Position numbers and translations under genes: made by a program. Under the pieces are notes generated by a model. That model was given only the letters and a program-made list of their open reading frames with translations, ran no database searches and had not been told where the DNA came from. From an uncultured Flavonifractor sp. (lineage in GTDB: Bacteria > Bacillota > Clostridia > Oscillospirales > Oscillospiraceae), in the NCBI GenBank assembly GCA_947384055.1, contig CANDFO010000038.1, forward strand, positions 1 through 22,145: a stretch of DNA of 22,145 nucleotides, given 5' to 3'. This document shows, one piece after another, positions 1 through 7,591 of the stretch. How positions within the stretch are numbered: position 1 is the stretch's first letter; each line of letters starts with the position of its first letter.

Positions 1-181
1 TGTACTTATGGACGGCGCGCAGGATTGTCACGACTTCCTTTTTGGTGGGCAGGGGAATGGGGCCGGACACGGAAGCGCCGGTGCGCTTGGCGGTTTCCAC
101 AATTTTCTCGGCGGACTGGTCGATAAGCTGGTGGTCATAGGCCTTCAGCCGGATGCGGATCATTTCTTTCTGAGCTGCCAT
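1..181 (-). CDS. rpsJ: 30S ribosomal protein S10, N-terminal part (cut by window edge)
   Basis: The reverse strand reads MAAQKEMIRIRLKAYDHQLI and continues through AKRTGASVSGPIPLPTKKE, the conserved N-terminal half of ribosomal protein S10 (about 102 residues when complete). Sixty residues are visible and the gene continues past position 1. S10 is a small-subunit head protein and, as NusE, part of the antitermination complex. The ATG at 179-181 is preceded by AAGGAGG with good spacing (about 191-198). rpsJ is normally the first gene of the S10-spc ribosomal protein operon; a strong promoter and a long leader upstream fit that. Identity is certain; only the downstream operon is inferred. Confidence 0.97.
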   Translation of the reverse strand, partial: MAAQKEMIRIRLKAYDHQLIDQSAEKIVETAKRTGASVSGPIPLPTKKEVVTILRAVHKY

Positions 182-453
182 AGTCTGGTGTTCCTCCTTA
201 AATAACATACAGAGTGTGGATGCTTCCCGTCCAGGCTCCGTACGGTGAGGATTTCAAACCACGTCTCCGTGCGTATCACTCCGCGACATGAAGAAAACCG
301 GCGCAAGCAGGCCGGTTTGCTCCACGCACAGCGATATACGCCGTGGTATGGAATCCTCAGCCGCCCGAATCTAGCTCGGACATACTCCGCGGAAGTTACC
401 TCGCCAAGCGAGCAATCTCCCGCATCATCGCAGACTGCGCCCTAAACAGGCGC
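182..453 (-). promoter_or_regulatory. Long structured 5' leader of the rpsJ (S10) operon
   Basis: About 270 nt lie between the predicted transcription start (near 453) and the rpsJ ATG, and they hold no plausible gene. The leader contains an 18-bp imperfect inverted repeat (342-359 with 246-263, 16 of 18 positions paired). It encloses a perfect 8-bp stem AAACCGGC/GCCGGTTT at 295-318, which on the transcript is followed by TCTTC, so it resembles an intrinsic terminator or attenuator. A further small stem GCGCC/GGCGC lies close to the start of the transcript. Autogenous attenuation of the S10 operon by L4 is established in E. coli; that this leader works in the same way is only an inference. 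Confidence 0.6.
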
Positions 454-459
454 TTACTT

Positions 460-488
460 ATCATAGCGCACCTTTTCCTTCGTGTCAA
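460..488 (-). promoter_or_regulatory. Sigma-A promoter of rpsJ
   Basis: On the reverse strand a perfect -35 TTGACA (483-488) is separated by 17 bp from the -10 TATGAT (460-465). This is the best promoter in the window, as expected for a ribosomal protein operon. The upstream flank is A/T-rich (A and T runs at 490-520), which could act as an UP element. Confidence 0.88.
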
Positions 489-521
489 GAATTTTTTTGG
501 ATTTCCCTGCAATTTTTTGAA

Positions 522-570
522 TGGAGGGAAAAGGACCGCTCAGACGGCGTTCTCCGGTTGTGAATGCAGG
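522..570. repeat. Half copy of an interspersed inverted-repeat element
   Basis: This stretch matches 18213-18260 at about 43 of 49 positions with one indel. Shared words are GGGAAAAG, ACCGCTCAG, CGGCGTTC and TTGTGAATGCAGG. Here only the right half is clear; the left terminal repeat seen at 18108 is absent, although a degenerate TTTCCCTGCA at about 502-511 could be what is left of the inner repeat. The copy ends three bases before the stop codon of the neighbouring membrane protein gene and abuts the A/T-rich flank of the rpsJ promoter. Confidence 0.7.
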
Positions 571-573
571 CTC

Positions 574-1296
574 TTACTCATACCTGCGGGCCCGCTCCGC
601 GGCCAGGCGCTTCAGCCGCTCCTCCACAGTGAAACCCAGCAGAAGCACCACAAACAGCACCCCCAGCCGAAGGGCAAAATCAGCGATCCAGGAAACCTTG
701 TCATAGCGGTACATATCCACCACGTAGGCCACGTCTACATCATACTCCCCGGCCATCTGATGGAGCATAGCCTTTTCCTCGGCGCCGGCGTACCGGACAT
801 ATCCGGTGGGCAGCTCCAGCGCCTCCTGAAAGGGGAGGGCCATCAGCGCATAATCGTCAAAGAAAACGCAGGCATAGGAACCGTCCTCCAGCTCCAGCAG
901 ATAATACGTATTATAAAAGCCGTTCAGGAGAAAATGCCGGAGCAGGGCACCGGCAGGGGCGGGCAGACCGGCCAGGGAAAAATACTGCGGGATATTCCGC
1001 CTGCGCCCCCTGCTCCGATATTCCCCGGCCATGTTCGGGTCCCGTATCCCCATCAGGGGACATTTGACAAATTCTCTTCCGGAGGCCGTCACCGGCACTT
1101 GCTGAAAGAAGAGGTCCTCAATCTGTGCCCGGCCGGTCAGGACGATGGCCTGTTCGTCCGGGCGCTGACCCTGTCGGATGCCGGCTCCGGCCCACAGGTC
1201 ATAGACCCAGCTGGTGGGGAACGACCCCATAATAATCCACAGAGCCACTGTGACGCCAAGGGCGTTGCGCAGCCCCCGGTACAGCTTTTTTCCCAT
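574..1296 (-). CDS. Unknown membrane protein with two transmembrane helices
   Basis: This is a 240-residue protein that I do not recognise. It starts at an ATG preceded by GGAGGAGG. A hydrophobic helix lies at about residues 10-28 and another at about 205-222. Between them is a roughly 175-residue domain, probably extracytoplasmic, rich in aromatic and acidic residues (YYLLELEDGSY, VFFDDYALM, VAYVVDMYRYDK). A short basic tail (EERLKRLAAERARRYE) follows. The TM-domain-TM plan resembles the front part of the DUF1266 protein at 11108-12355 without its C-terminal domain; this is a similarity of layout, not a proven homology. It is the last gene of the minus-strand block, 82 bp after the S41-SLH protease gene. 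A 7-bp hairpin (1333-1352, CAGCGCT/AGCGCTG) lies in that gap. Function unknown. Confidence 0.8.
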   Translation of the reverse strand: MGKKLYRGLRNALGVTVALWIIMGSFPTSWVYDLWAGAGIRQGQRPDEQAIVLTGRAQIEDLFFQQVPVTASGREFVKCPLMGIRDPNMAGEYRSRGRRRNIPQYFSLAGLPAPAGALLRHFLLNGFYNTYYLLELEDGSYACVFFDDYALMALPFQEALELPTGYVRYAGAEEKAMLHQMAGEYDVDVAYVVDMYRYDKVSWIADFALRLGVLFVVLLLGFTVEERLKRLAAERARRYE

Positions 1297-1378
1297 GGTG
1301 TATGCCTCCTCCTGAAAACCGGCGGCGTCTCGCAGCGCTTCACCGAGCGCTGGAGCCTCCGGTCAAAATCAGCGCAAT

Positions 1379-3280
1379 TTATACAGGCAGTATTCCGATA
1401 TAGGCCAACAGGGAGAAAACAAGGGCGGCCGTCTCGCCGCGGGTGGCGGGCTCCGTGGGGACAATCTCCTCCAGCGGCGCCCAGAGCAGGGAGAGGGTCT
1501 CCCCCTGAAGCGTGGTCTGGCTCAGCGCCAGCAGCCATACCTGGGGCTTCGCCCATTCCGGCCAGCCGGAGAGCGCCTCGCTGCCGCCGGTCTCCTTGGG
1601 CATTTCCTCCATGTCCAGGAAGAGGTTCAGCCGCCGGGCCAGGCGGCCCATAACGGCGATGAGCTGTTCGCGGCTTACCGGGTCGCCGGGGCAGAAGCGG
1701 TCTCCGCCTACACCGGACACCAGCCCCAGGTCTGTCAGGGCGTATACTGCCGGGCCATACCAGGTGTCCATGGATACGTCGGAAAACCGGCTCTCCCCGG
1801 CGGGATAATAACAGTTGAGCACCTGAGCCAGCAGAACGCAGAGCTCGGCCCTGGTGAGGGGGGCGTCAGGCCGGTAGGCGCCGCTGCCGTTCCCCTGGAG
1901 CAGGCGGGTGAGGCCCTGCGCGCGGGCCGCCCCCCCCCGGGGGGCGCCGCCGGTGTCGGAGAACCCACGGTACTGGTATCCATCCAGGCCGTACTGCTCC
2001 GCCAGCGCTTCCGCGCCGGCCTCCCTCCAACTTCCGCCGGAGCCGGTGTAAAGTTCGGCACCGGCAGGCAGGGCCTCCAGCAAAGCGGTAAACGCGGTGC
2101 GGCAGTCCGCCGACAGCGCCTGCTCCAGATTCACATACCAGGTTCCGTACCAGTCCAGGCGCAGGGTCTCTTCCTCCTCCGGCGGCGGGGCGCACAGGAG
2201 CTTCGCTATGTCTGCGGCCAGCTCCGGAGCCGCCGTCAGATGGGGCAGGACGCCGATGGTGTCGTCGGTACTGCCTGCGGCGGAGTAAAAGCGGGAGGTG
2301 GTGATCTTCAGGGCGTCCCCGTCCGGAAAGAGCTGGGGAAACACATTCTGGTCCAGGACATTCTGCGCCACCCCTTTTCCAAAGGTGCGGGAGCCCACAA
2401 TCAACCCCCTGCCGGTGTCCCGGATGGCGGCGGCAAAGAGCTCCGCCGCGCTGGCGGTGTCCTGGTCCGTCAGAACGAGCACGGGAGATTGGAGCAGCGC
2501 CTCCTGACTGCTGGTGCAGCTCCGGATGCGGCCCGCCCCGTTCCGCAGGAATGCCAGGGTACCCGGTCCGGTAAAGACCCCCGCCGCTTCAATGGCCGCG
2601 GCCACCTCTCCGCCGGAGTTTCCACGCAGGTCCACGATCCAGCGGTCGGCCTGGGCCCCATAGCGCTCCGCCGCCTGAACAAAGTGGGCCAGGGTCTCGC
2701 CGCCGAAGGTATCGCAGTCAATATAGCCGATATGTCCCTCCCACAGCTCGCTGACCGTGGCGGGGATCACCACCGTCCCGCGGGTGAGCACGGCGGTGTA
2801 CAGGGTCTCCCCCCGGCGGCAGTCCAGCCGAACCCGCGTGCCCGCGGCCCCCTGTATCCAGCCGGTCAGGGTCTCCAGGGATTCCCCCGCGGCGGCTCTG
2901 CCATCTACGGAGACAATGATATCCCCCGCCTGAAGCCCGCCCCGGGCAGCGGGGGTATCCTCATATACCCGCTGGAGCAGAAGGCCCTCATCACAGGCAC
3001 GGGCCGAAATCCCCACCCCCACGATATCCTGGTCCCGCATGGAGCTGATAAACTGTCCGTACTCTTCCGCGGTAAAGTAGGAGGTATAGGGGTCCCCCAG
3101 GGCCTCCAGCATATCCGGAATGGTCTCTTTTTCCAGCACCTCCGGCGGGATGTCGTCAATGTAGTAGACCGACAGCAGGGTCCGCGCCTCCGGCACCGTC
3201 AGGGCCTGCGCGGTGGGCGGAACCAGCAGGGCCAGCAGTAAAATCAGCGCACAGACGCGCATAGAGAACCGATATCTCAT
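1379..3280 (-). CDS. S41 (C-terminal processing) protease with PDZ and SLH domains
   Basis: The 633-residue product is an exported serine protease of the CtpA/S41 family fused to surface-layer homology repeats. A signal peptide lies at about residues 5-26 (ALILLLALLV core, TAQA cleavage region). A CtpA-like N-terminal helical part follows, then a PDZ domain (about 85-165, with GGLQAGDIIVSVDGR). The S41 core holds the expected catalytic pair: Ser277 in DTASAAE and Lys302 in TFGKGVAQ. About 100 linker residues precede three SLH-like repeats (about 450-633, with FSDV, W..A and R.E motifs), which usually bind secondary cell wall polymer. I chose the ATG at 3278-3280 because GGAAAGGAG lies just upstream and the signal peptide then starts at once; an upstream ATG would add 19 basic residues. 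It follows the DnaI-like gene by 50 bp. The substrate is unknown. Confidence 0.93.
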   Translation of the reverse strand: MRYRFSMRVCALILLLALLVPPTAQALTVPEARTLLSVYYIDDIPPEVLEKETIPDMLEALGDPYTSYFTAEEYGQFISSMRDQDIVGVGISARACDEGLLLQRVYEDTPAARGGLQAGDIIVSVDGRAAAGESLETLTGWIQGAAGTRVRLDCRRGETLYTAVLTRGTVVIPATVSELWEGHIGYIDCDTFGGETLAHFVQAAERYGAQADRWIVDLRGNSGGEVAAAIEAAGVFTGPGTLAFLRNGAGRIRSCTSSQEALLQSPVLVLTDQDTASAAELFAAAIRDTGRGLIVGSRTFGKGVAQNVLDQNVFPQLFPDGDALKITTSRFYSAAGSTDDTIGVLPHLTAAPELAADIAKLLCAPPPEEEETLRLDWYGTWYVNLEQALSADCRTAFTALLEALPAGAELYTGSGGSWREAGAEALAEQYGLDGYQYRGFSDTGGAPRGGAARAQGLTRLLQGNGSGAYRPDAPLTRAELCVLLAQVLNCYYPAGESRFSDVSMDTWYGPAVYALTDLGLVSGVGGDRFCPGDPVSREQLIAVMGRLARRLNLFLDMEEMPKETGGSEALSGWPEWAKPQVWLLALSQTTLQGETLSLLWAPLEEIVPTEPATRGETAALVFSLLAYIGILPV

Positions 3281-3330
3281 AGAGATCTCCTTTCCGCGCC
3301 GCGGGAGCGCCGGCAAACGCCTGCCCCTCA

Positions 3331-4338
3331 TCAGCACATCCGCTCCTTTCGCAGAAGCCGGATATCCTCGCCAAAAAAGGTCAGCACCCGGTATTCCCCC
3401 TCCAGCCGTGAGGCGGTCTGCGGGCTGTAGCGGCGGCGGACCTCGTCCATGGAGAGATTGGACGAGATCACCGTCCGTCTGCCGGCCATGAGCCGGGTAT
3501 TCACCAGCGTATACAGGGCCGACTGCACAAAGGGGGTGGTCAGCTCACTGCCCAGGTCGTCCACAATCAGCAGGTCGCAGCCCAGATATCGCCGGGTCTC
3601 ATCCCTGGCCTCCTCCGCGTCCAGCCGGTCTCGGGAGAACTTCTGCTCCTCAAACTGGGCAAAAATATTGACCGCCGTGTCATACACCACGGAAAAGCCC
3701 CGCTCGGACACAGTCCGGGCAATGCAGGCGGACAAAAAGGTCTTGCCCAGCCCCGGAGCGCCGGCGAGGAAGAGATTGCGGAAGGGAAAGCGCCCAAACT
3801 TATGGGCGTAGTTCAGGCATACCTCATAGATAAACTCCATATTCTCTCTGGGGGAGATACCCTCCCCCGGCCAGGGGGAGGCGCTGTAGAATTCCAGGGA
3901 AAAGCTGTCAAAGGACTGCTCCCCCAGGTCCAGCAGCTTGGACAGCTCCCGAATCTGTTCCTGGGTGCACAGGGTACGCAGGCACTGGCACATAGAGGCG
4001 CCGACCCAGCCGGTATCCCTGCATTTGGGACAGGCCGGGCGGCCGTCCAAGGCGTCTGCAGGCCACCCGTGCTCCTCCAGCAGGGCGGCCCGCTCCGACT
4101 GAAGGCGCAGATTTTCCGTCCGCACCGCCGCAATCGCCGGGGCCGGGTCGCTCCCCTGCCGCAGGGCGGCCGCCACGACCTTGGGGACGGTCCCCCGCAG
4201 CTGCCGGTCAATTTCGGCAATCCGCGGGACCGTCCGATAGATCTCCGCCCGGCGGCGCTCCAGCTCCCCGGCCCGCCGCTCCCGCTCCTCCTCCAGGCGG
4301 CGTGCGGCCCGGCGCAGTACGCTTGCCTCGTAGGGCAT
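3331..4338 (-). CDS. DnaI/DnaC-like replicative helicase loader (AAA+ ATPase)
   Basis: The 335-residue protein has a charged coiled-coil N-terminus (residues 1-95) and a Cys cluster C103-x2-C106-x10-C117-x-C119 like the zinc site of Bacillus DnaI. An AAA+ ATPase core follows, with Walker A GAPGLGKT (193-200) and Walker B LLIVDDLGSE (256-265). Residues VISSNLS and RYSPQTASRL fit sensor/arginine regions of DnaC/DnaI loaders. It probably loads the replicative helicase onto DNA at the origin or at restart sites. The ATG at 4338 is preceded by GGAGGATAAAGG, and the DnaD-domain gene ends only 3 bp upstream, so the two are almost surely translated together. The family is also often annotated simply as 'ATP-binding protein'. 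Confidence 0.92.
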   Translation of the reverse strand: MPYEASVLRRAARRLEEERERRAGELERRRAEIYRTVPRIAEIDRQLRGTVPKVVAAALRQGSDPAPAIAAVRTENLRLQSERAALLEEHGWPADALDGRPACPKCRDTGWVGASMCQCLRTLCTQEQIRELSKLLDLGEQSFDSFSLEFYSASPWPGEGISPRENMEFIYEVCLNYAHKFGRFPFRNLFLAGAPGLGKTFLSACIARTVSERGFSVVYDTAVNIFAQFEEQKFSRDRLDAEEARDETRRYLGCDLLIVDDLGSELTTPFVQSALYTLVNTRLMAGRRTVISSNLSMDEVRRRYSPQTASRLEGEYRVLTFFGEDIRLLRKERMC

Positions 4339-4341
4339 CCT

Positions 4342-5313
4342 TTATCCTCCTTCCGCTTCCCGCTGCCGGCGCATAAATTCCCGCATCCGCTCCATATCCT
4401 GCCGCACCCGCTGGCCGGCCTCACCGGAGACCTCCCCGCGGCCGGGGGACGGGGCCGTTTTCCCTCTGCCGGGACGGTCGCCCGCTTCAATCTCCGCCAG
4501 GGTGTGCAGGTTTTTCTTGTGCCAGCCGCAGAGAATTCCATTCATGTACTTCCAGTCCATCGTCTGCTTCCTGACAATGGTTTTCTCATAGGCCAGACGG
4601 ATGGCCTCATCCCCGAATCCCATGTCCGTCCAGGCGGCAATCCACTGCTGCTCCTGCCGGACCAGTGGCCGTGGTTTCTGGTCCATAAGCCGGAGGATCT
4701 CCCCCTCCCTGGTGCGCAGGAGAGCCAGCCGCCGGAGGTGCTGCTCGGCTGCCTCGGGGGTGTCTACCCCCTGGCGGCTCCAGATAAAGCCCTCCTTCTC
4801 CACCTGAGACATGCGGGGACGGCGGCCCGGCCCGTATTTCCGCTGGAACTCCTCCACACACCAGCTCACCAGCAGGCAGATGACCTCCGCAGGAAGCCCC
4901 AGATAGTCATACAGAGTGTACAGACAGCGCAGGTCCGCGGTGGAGAGAATTTTTCCCAGCCGCCGCTGTACCTCCGCTACCAGGCCGGGAAAGGGGGACA
5001 CCGCGTCCTCCAGCTCCCGATTCAGGTCGGCGGCAGTGTATTCCGGCGGTCCCTGGGGCTCCGGCGGCGGGGCGGGAGGGGGCTCCGCGGGCTTTGCCAG
5101 TCCCAGGCCGGTAAGCACCGCCAGGGCCGCGTCCAGGCGGACGCCGTCCCATCCGAAGGCGCGCCGGGCCCTGTCCGGGGCGGCGTCATCCCCGTGGCGC
5201 AGCAGCCAGAGGTAGAGCAGGGCCCCGTCTCCGCTGCCGGAGCGCAGCAGGGTATCCGCCGCGTCCGCCGACAGAGCCAGGACCTGGCCGGGACGCATCA
5301 GCTCCAGCGCCAT
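4342..5313 (-). CDS. DnaD-domain replication initiation protein
   Basis: The 323-residue product has an N-terminal winged-helix-like region (about 1-75), a Pro-rich linker (PPPAPPPEPQGPP) and two helical DnaD-type repeats. The first is around TADLRCLYTLYDYLG and EVICLLVSWCVEEF; the second ends in the diagnostic YMNGILCGWHKKNLHT. The C-terminus is Arg/Glu-rich and probably disordered. In Firmicutes, DnaD and DnaB remodel DnaA-bound origin DNA and recruit the helicase with its loader. Immediate linkage to a DnaI-like loader gene (3-bp gap) supports this role. The ATG is preceded by AAGGAGGTGG. A 9-bp perfect hairpin separates this gene from the lipoprotein gene upstream. Confidence 0.92.
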   Translation of the reverse strand: MALELMRPGQVLALSADAADTLLRSGSGDGALLYLWLLRHGDDAAPDRARRAFGWDGVRLDAALAVLTGLGLAKPAEPPPAPPPEPQGPPEYTAADLNRELEDAVSPFPGLVAEVQRRLGKILSTADLRCLYTLYDYLGLPAEVICLLVSWCVEEFQRKYGPGRRPRMSQVEKEGFIWSRQGVDTPEAAEQHLRRLALLRTREGEILRLMDQKPRPLVRQEQQWIAAWTDMGFGDEAIRLAYEKTIVRKQTMDWKYMNGILCGWHKKNLHTLAEIEAGDRPGRGKTAPSPGRGEVSGEAGQRVRQDMERMREFMRRQREAEGG

Positions 5314-5342
5314 GGGGACGCCACCTCCTTCTTCGATAACGC

Positions 5343-5364
5343 GGGGGCAGCAAACGCTGCCCCC
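5343..5364 (-). terminator. Hairpin between the DUF4358 and DnaD-domain genes
   Basis: Perfect 9-bp stem GGGGGCAGC/GCTGCCCCC with a four-base loop, 5 bp after the DUF4358 stop codon. No T-run follows on the transcript, so it may be a weak terminator, an mRNA-stability stem or a processing site rather than a full stop between the operon halves. Confidence 0.5.
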
Positions 5365-5369
5365 ATGTG

Positions 5370-5831
5370 TCAGTTCAACCCGTCCAGGGTGCTCCGGGCC
5401 AGCGTGTGGTCGGCGGCCACCACCATCAGGACGGTGTTACCCTTCCGCTCCACAATGGCGTTGTCCAGCTTGGAGACCTCCTCCGGCTGGTAGCTCTCCA
5501 AAGCCTCCCGCTGGGCGGCCACCCGCGTGTTCAGGGCCTCCAGCGCGGTCTCGGCGGCATCTGTGCTTGTGAGCTTCAGCACCGCAATCTCCTCCGCCCC
5601 GGCGGAGAGAGAAGTATAGACCACGCACTCCTCCACCGTCTCCGGGTCCAGTCCGCCGTAAAGGGCTTCACAGGCGGTCTCCTTGTCCAGTGTCTCCAGG
5701 GTCTGGGTAAAGGCCCCCGATTCCAGCAGAGCCTGGGCGGTGTCCTCGGGGACATAGCCCGCCTCCTCTCCTCCGCCGCAGGCGGACAGACACAGGCACA
5801 GGGCCAGCAGGGGCAGCAGCAGTCGTCTCAT
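5370..5831 (-). CDS. DUF4358 lipoprotein
   Basis: The 153-residue product begins MRRLLLPLLALCLCLSACGG. This is a lipoprotein signal with lipobox LSAC, Cys18 being the lipidated residue. The mature part has the pattern of DUF4358 proteins: an acidic, alanine-rich helix, then AEEIAVLKL, a helix with RVAAQREALESYQPEEVSKL, and the closing strand GNTVLMVVAAD. The family is common in gut Clostridia and has no known function. The ATG at 5829-5831 overlaps the stop codon of the SGNH hydrolase gene (ATGA) and has GAAGGAG upstream, so the two products are probably made together at the outer face of the membrane. A longer reading frame exists upstream but lies inside the SGNH gene in another frame. Confidence 0.88.
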   Translation of the reverse strand: MRRLLLPLLALCLCLSACGGGEEAGYVPEDTAQALLESGAFTQTLETLDKETACEALYGGLDPETVEECVVYTSLSAGAEEIAVLKLTSTDAAETALEALNTRVAAQREALESYQPEEVSKLDNAIVERKGNTVLMVVAADHTLARSTLDGLN

Positions 5832-6790
5832 CGGGTCGTCTCTCCTTCCAGGTCTCCGGCCCCGGGGGTCTCCGCCGGACCGGGCGTGGGCTCCTCTTCC
5901 GGGGCGGTCTGTCCCGCGGCATAGGCCTCCGGGTCTACCGTATGGCTCATCAGATAGGTCAGCCACTGTTTATATAGGTCTTTGGTAAAATGGACCCCGT
6001 CCACGGTGTTTTCCCCGGGGAGAATACCCGTCTCATCGGCAAAGGCGGCGGCGATGTCCAGCAGCACCACCTGCTTTTCCCGGGCCAGCCGGGGGAGCAC
6101 CTCGTTGAAGGCCTGGACCTTCTCGTTGGTCACGTAATAGGGCTGCCTGTGGGAGCGGCACTTGTCCGGGTTCAGGGGGACGATGGTCTCCAGATAGACC
6201 ACCGCCTGGGGCTGGAGCTCCTTCACCCGGTCCAGAAACACCGAAAAGGCCTTCTCATAACTCTTGGCATCGCTGCCCAGCTCATTGACGCCCAGGGATA
6301 TGTAGATTTTAGCGTACTTGTCCCCCTGCTCCAGGGCCTCCAGCACGGTATATTTGGTTCCGTCCACCTCGGCCACCTTCCGGGAGTCCATCTCATAGAC
6401 GGTCAGTCCCTTGTAGCAGTAAAAGTGCGTGCCCTGTATGCCGCTGTACAGCCGCAGGCCGTCGGTGCGGGAGTCCCCGATAAAGAGCGCGTCCTGAAAG
6501 TACTCCATCTCCACCGCCCCGGTCTCCGGGGCGCTCTGAGAAAAATCATAGGGGGCGACGGGCGTAGGAGTGGGTTCCGGCGTGGGCGTAGGGGACGGCG
6601 TGGGTACCAGCTCCGGCTCGGGGGACGCCGCGGCTGGAGGCAGGGCCTCCGCCCGGTGTGCGTCACCTCCGCTGCCTGTCGGGGCCATCAGCAGTCCCAT
6701 GCTGACCATCACCGCCGCCAGCAGCAGCGGCAGGCGCCAGGGACGGCCGGTTTTCTGTACGCGCTTTGGCGTATATGTGGCAAAGGACAA
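5828..6790 (-). CDS. Membrane-anchored SGNH/GDSL hydrolase
   Basis: The product is an SGNH-fold esterase or acyltransferase. After a basic N-terminus comes one hydrophobic helix (about residues 18-36), then a Pro/Thr-rich spacer (PSPTPTPEPTPTPVAP, about 65-80) and the catalytic domain. Block I is FIGDSRTDGL with nucleophile Ser107. The block III region is ISLGVNELG (NE in place of the usual ND). Block V is DGVHF with Asp264 and His267. A Pro/Glu-rich tail ends the protein. Likely role: deacetylation or acyl transfer on a cell-wall glycan (inference). No ATG fits well. I chose TTG at 6788-6790, with GAGGTG seven bases upstream, giving 320 residues; a start up to position 6904 is open but overlaps the HAD gene and lacks a clear ribosome site. 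Confidence 0.87.
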   Translation of the reverse strand: MSFATYTPKRVQKTGRPWRLPLLLAAVMVSMGLLMAPTGSGGDAHRAEALPPAAASPEPELVPTPSPTPTPEPTPTPVAPYDFSQSAPETGAVEMEYFQDALFIGDSRTDGLRLYSGIQGTHFYCYKGLTVYEMDSRKVAEVDGTKYTVLEALEQGDKYAKIYISLGVNELGSDAKSYEKAFSVFLDRVKELQPQAVVYLETIVPLNPDKCRSHRQPYYVTNEKVQAFNEVLPRLAREKQVVLLDIAAAFADETGILPGENTVDGVHFTKDLYKQWLTYLMSHTVDPEAYAAGQTAPEEEPTPGPAETPGAGDLEGETTR

Positions 6791-6857
6791 GGGAAGACAC
6801 CTCGATTTCAGCAGAGTTGCGGCCGGTATCCGGCGGAATTCGACAGGGCGGGGCTGC

Positions 6858-7547
6858 TCAGCCCAGCACAATGGATTCCAGCTCCTGGAAGCTGGCTGTG
6901 TCATAGGTGGGGGCTGCCGCGCCGCCCAGGGACAGGCGGCGGGGATTATACCAGGCCGTGTCCATGCCAGCGTCCAGCCCGCCCTTGATATCGGTGAGTA
7001 GGTTGTCCCCCACCACCAGCACCCGGTGGAGGTCCCGCAGCCCCATGGCCCGGCTCACCGCCTGAAAAAAAGCCGGGTCGGGCTTGGCTGCCCCCACCTC
7101 CTCGGAGATGAACAGCCAGGGAATCAGCCCCTTCAGGGGGGAGCGCTCAAACCGCCCCCGCTGGGCCACGGCCACTCCGTTGGTAATAATGGCCAGGGTG
7201 CAGACCTTTGCCAGCGCATGGCAGAGGGCCTCCGCCCCCGGCAGGAGATAGGCCCCCTCTCCCAGGCAGGTCAGGTACTCCCGGTTGAACGCCGCCGGGT
7301 CGTCCTCACGTCCCATGCTCCGGGCAAAGCGGGCAAAGCGCTCCACCACCAGCCACTCCCGGCTGACCTCTCCCCGGTCAGACTGTGCCCACAGCTCCCG
7401 GTTGATCGTGAGATAGCGGTCCACGGCGGCGGTGTCCGCGGGATACCCCCGCCGGGAGAGCACCCGCACCAAGGCCTCGTGCTCCGCCCGGTCAAAATCA
7501 TACAGGGTATTGTCCGCATCGAAGAGAACATAGTCATAGCGGGGCAT
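6858..7547 (-). CDS. YjjG-like HAD-family nucleotide phosphatase
   Basis: The 229-residue product is a HAD hydrolase with all four motifs: DADNTLYDFD (Asp10/Asp12) near the N-terminus, ITNGVA (motif II), the Lys of GAAKPDP (motif III) and VVGDNLLTDIKGG (motif IV). The helical cap between motifs I and II, the length and the DADNTL form match the YjjG/YfnB group (non-canonical pyrimidine nucleotidases, TIGR02254). These dephosphorylate nucleoside 5'-monophosphates, including damaged pyrimidines. Substrate assignment remains inference. The ATG at 7545-7547 has GGGCGG upstream. The reading frame stays open far upstream through the ThrE genes, but that extension is antisense-like noise without family similarity. 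It follows the ThrE part-2 gene by 44 bp; a small CTGCC/GGCAG stem lies in the gap. Confidence 0.93.
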   Translation of the reverse strand: MPRYDYVLFDADNTLYDFDRAEHEALVRVLSRRGYPADTAAVDRYLTINRELWAQSDRGEVSREWLVVERFARFARSMGREDDPAAFNREYLTCLGEGAYLLPGAEALCHALAKVCTLAIITNGVAVAQRGRFERSPLKGLIPWLFISEEVGAAKPDPAFFQAVSRAMGLRDLHRVLVVGDNLLTDIKGGLDAGMDTAWYNPRRLSLGGAAAPTYDTASFQELESIVLG

Positions 7548-7591
7548 GGCATACCGCCCTTTCTCTGCCTGAAGGCAGCTCCCGGACTTTT

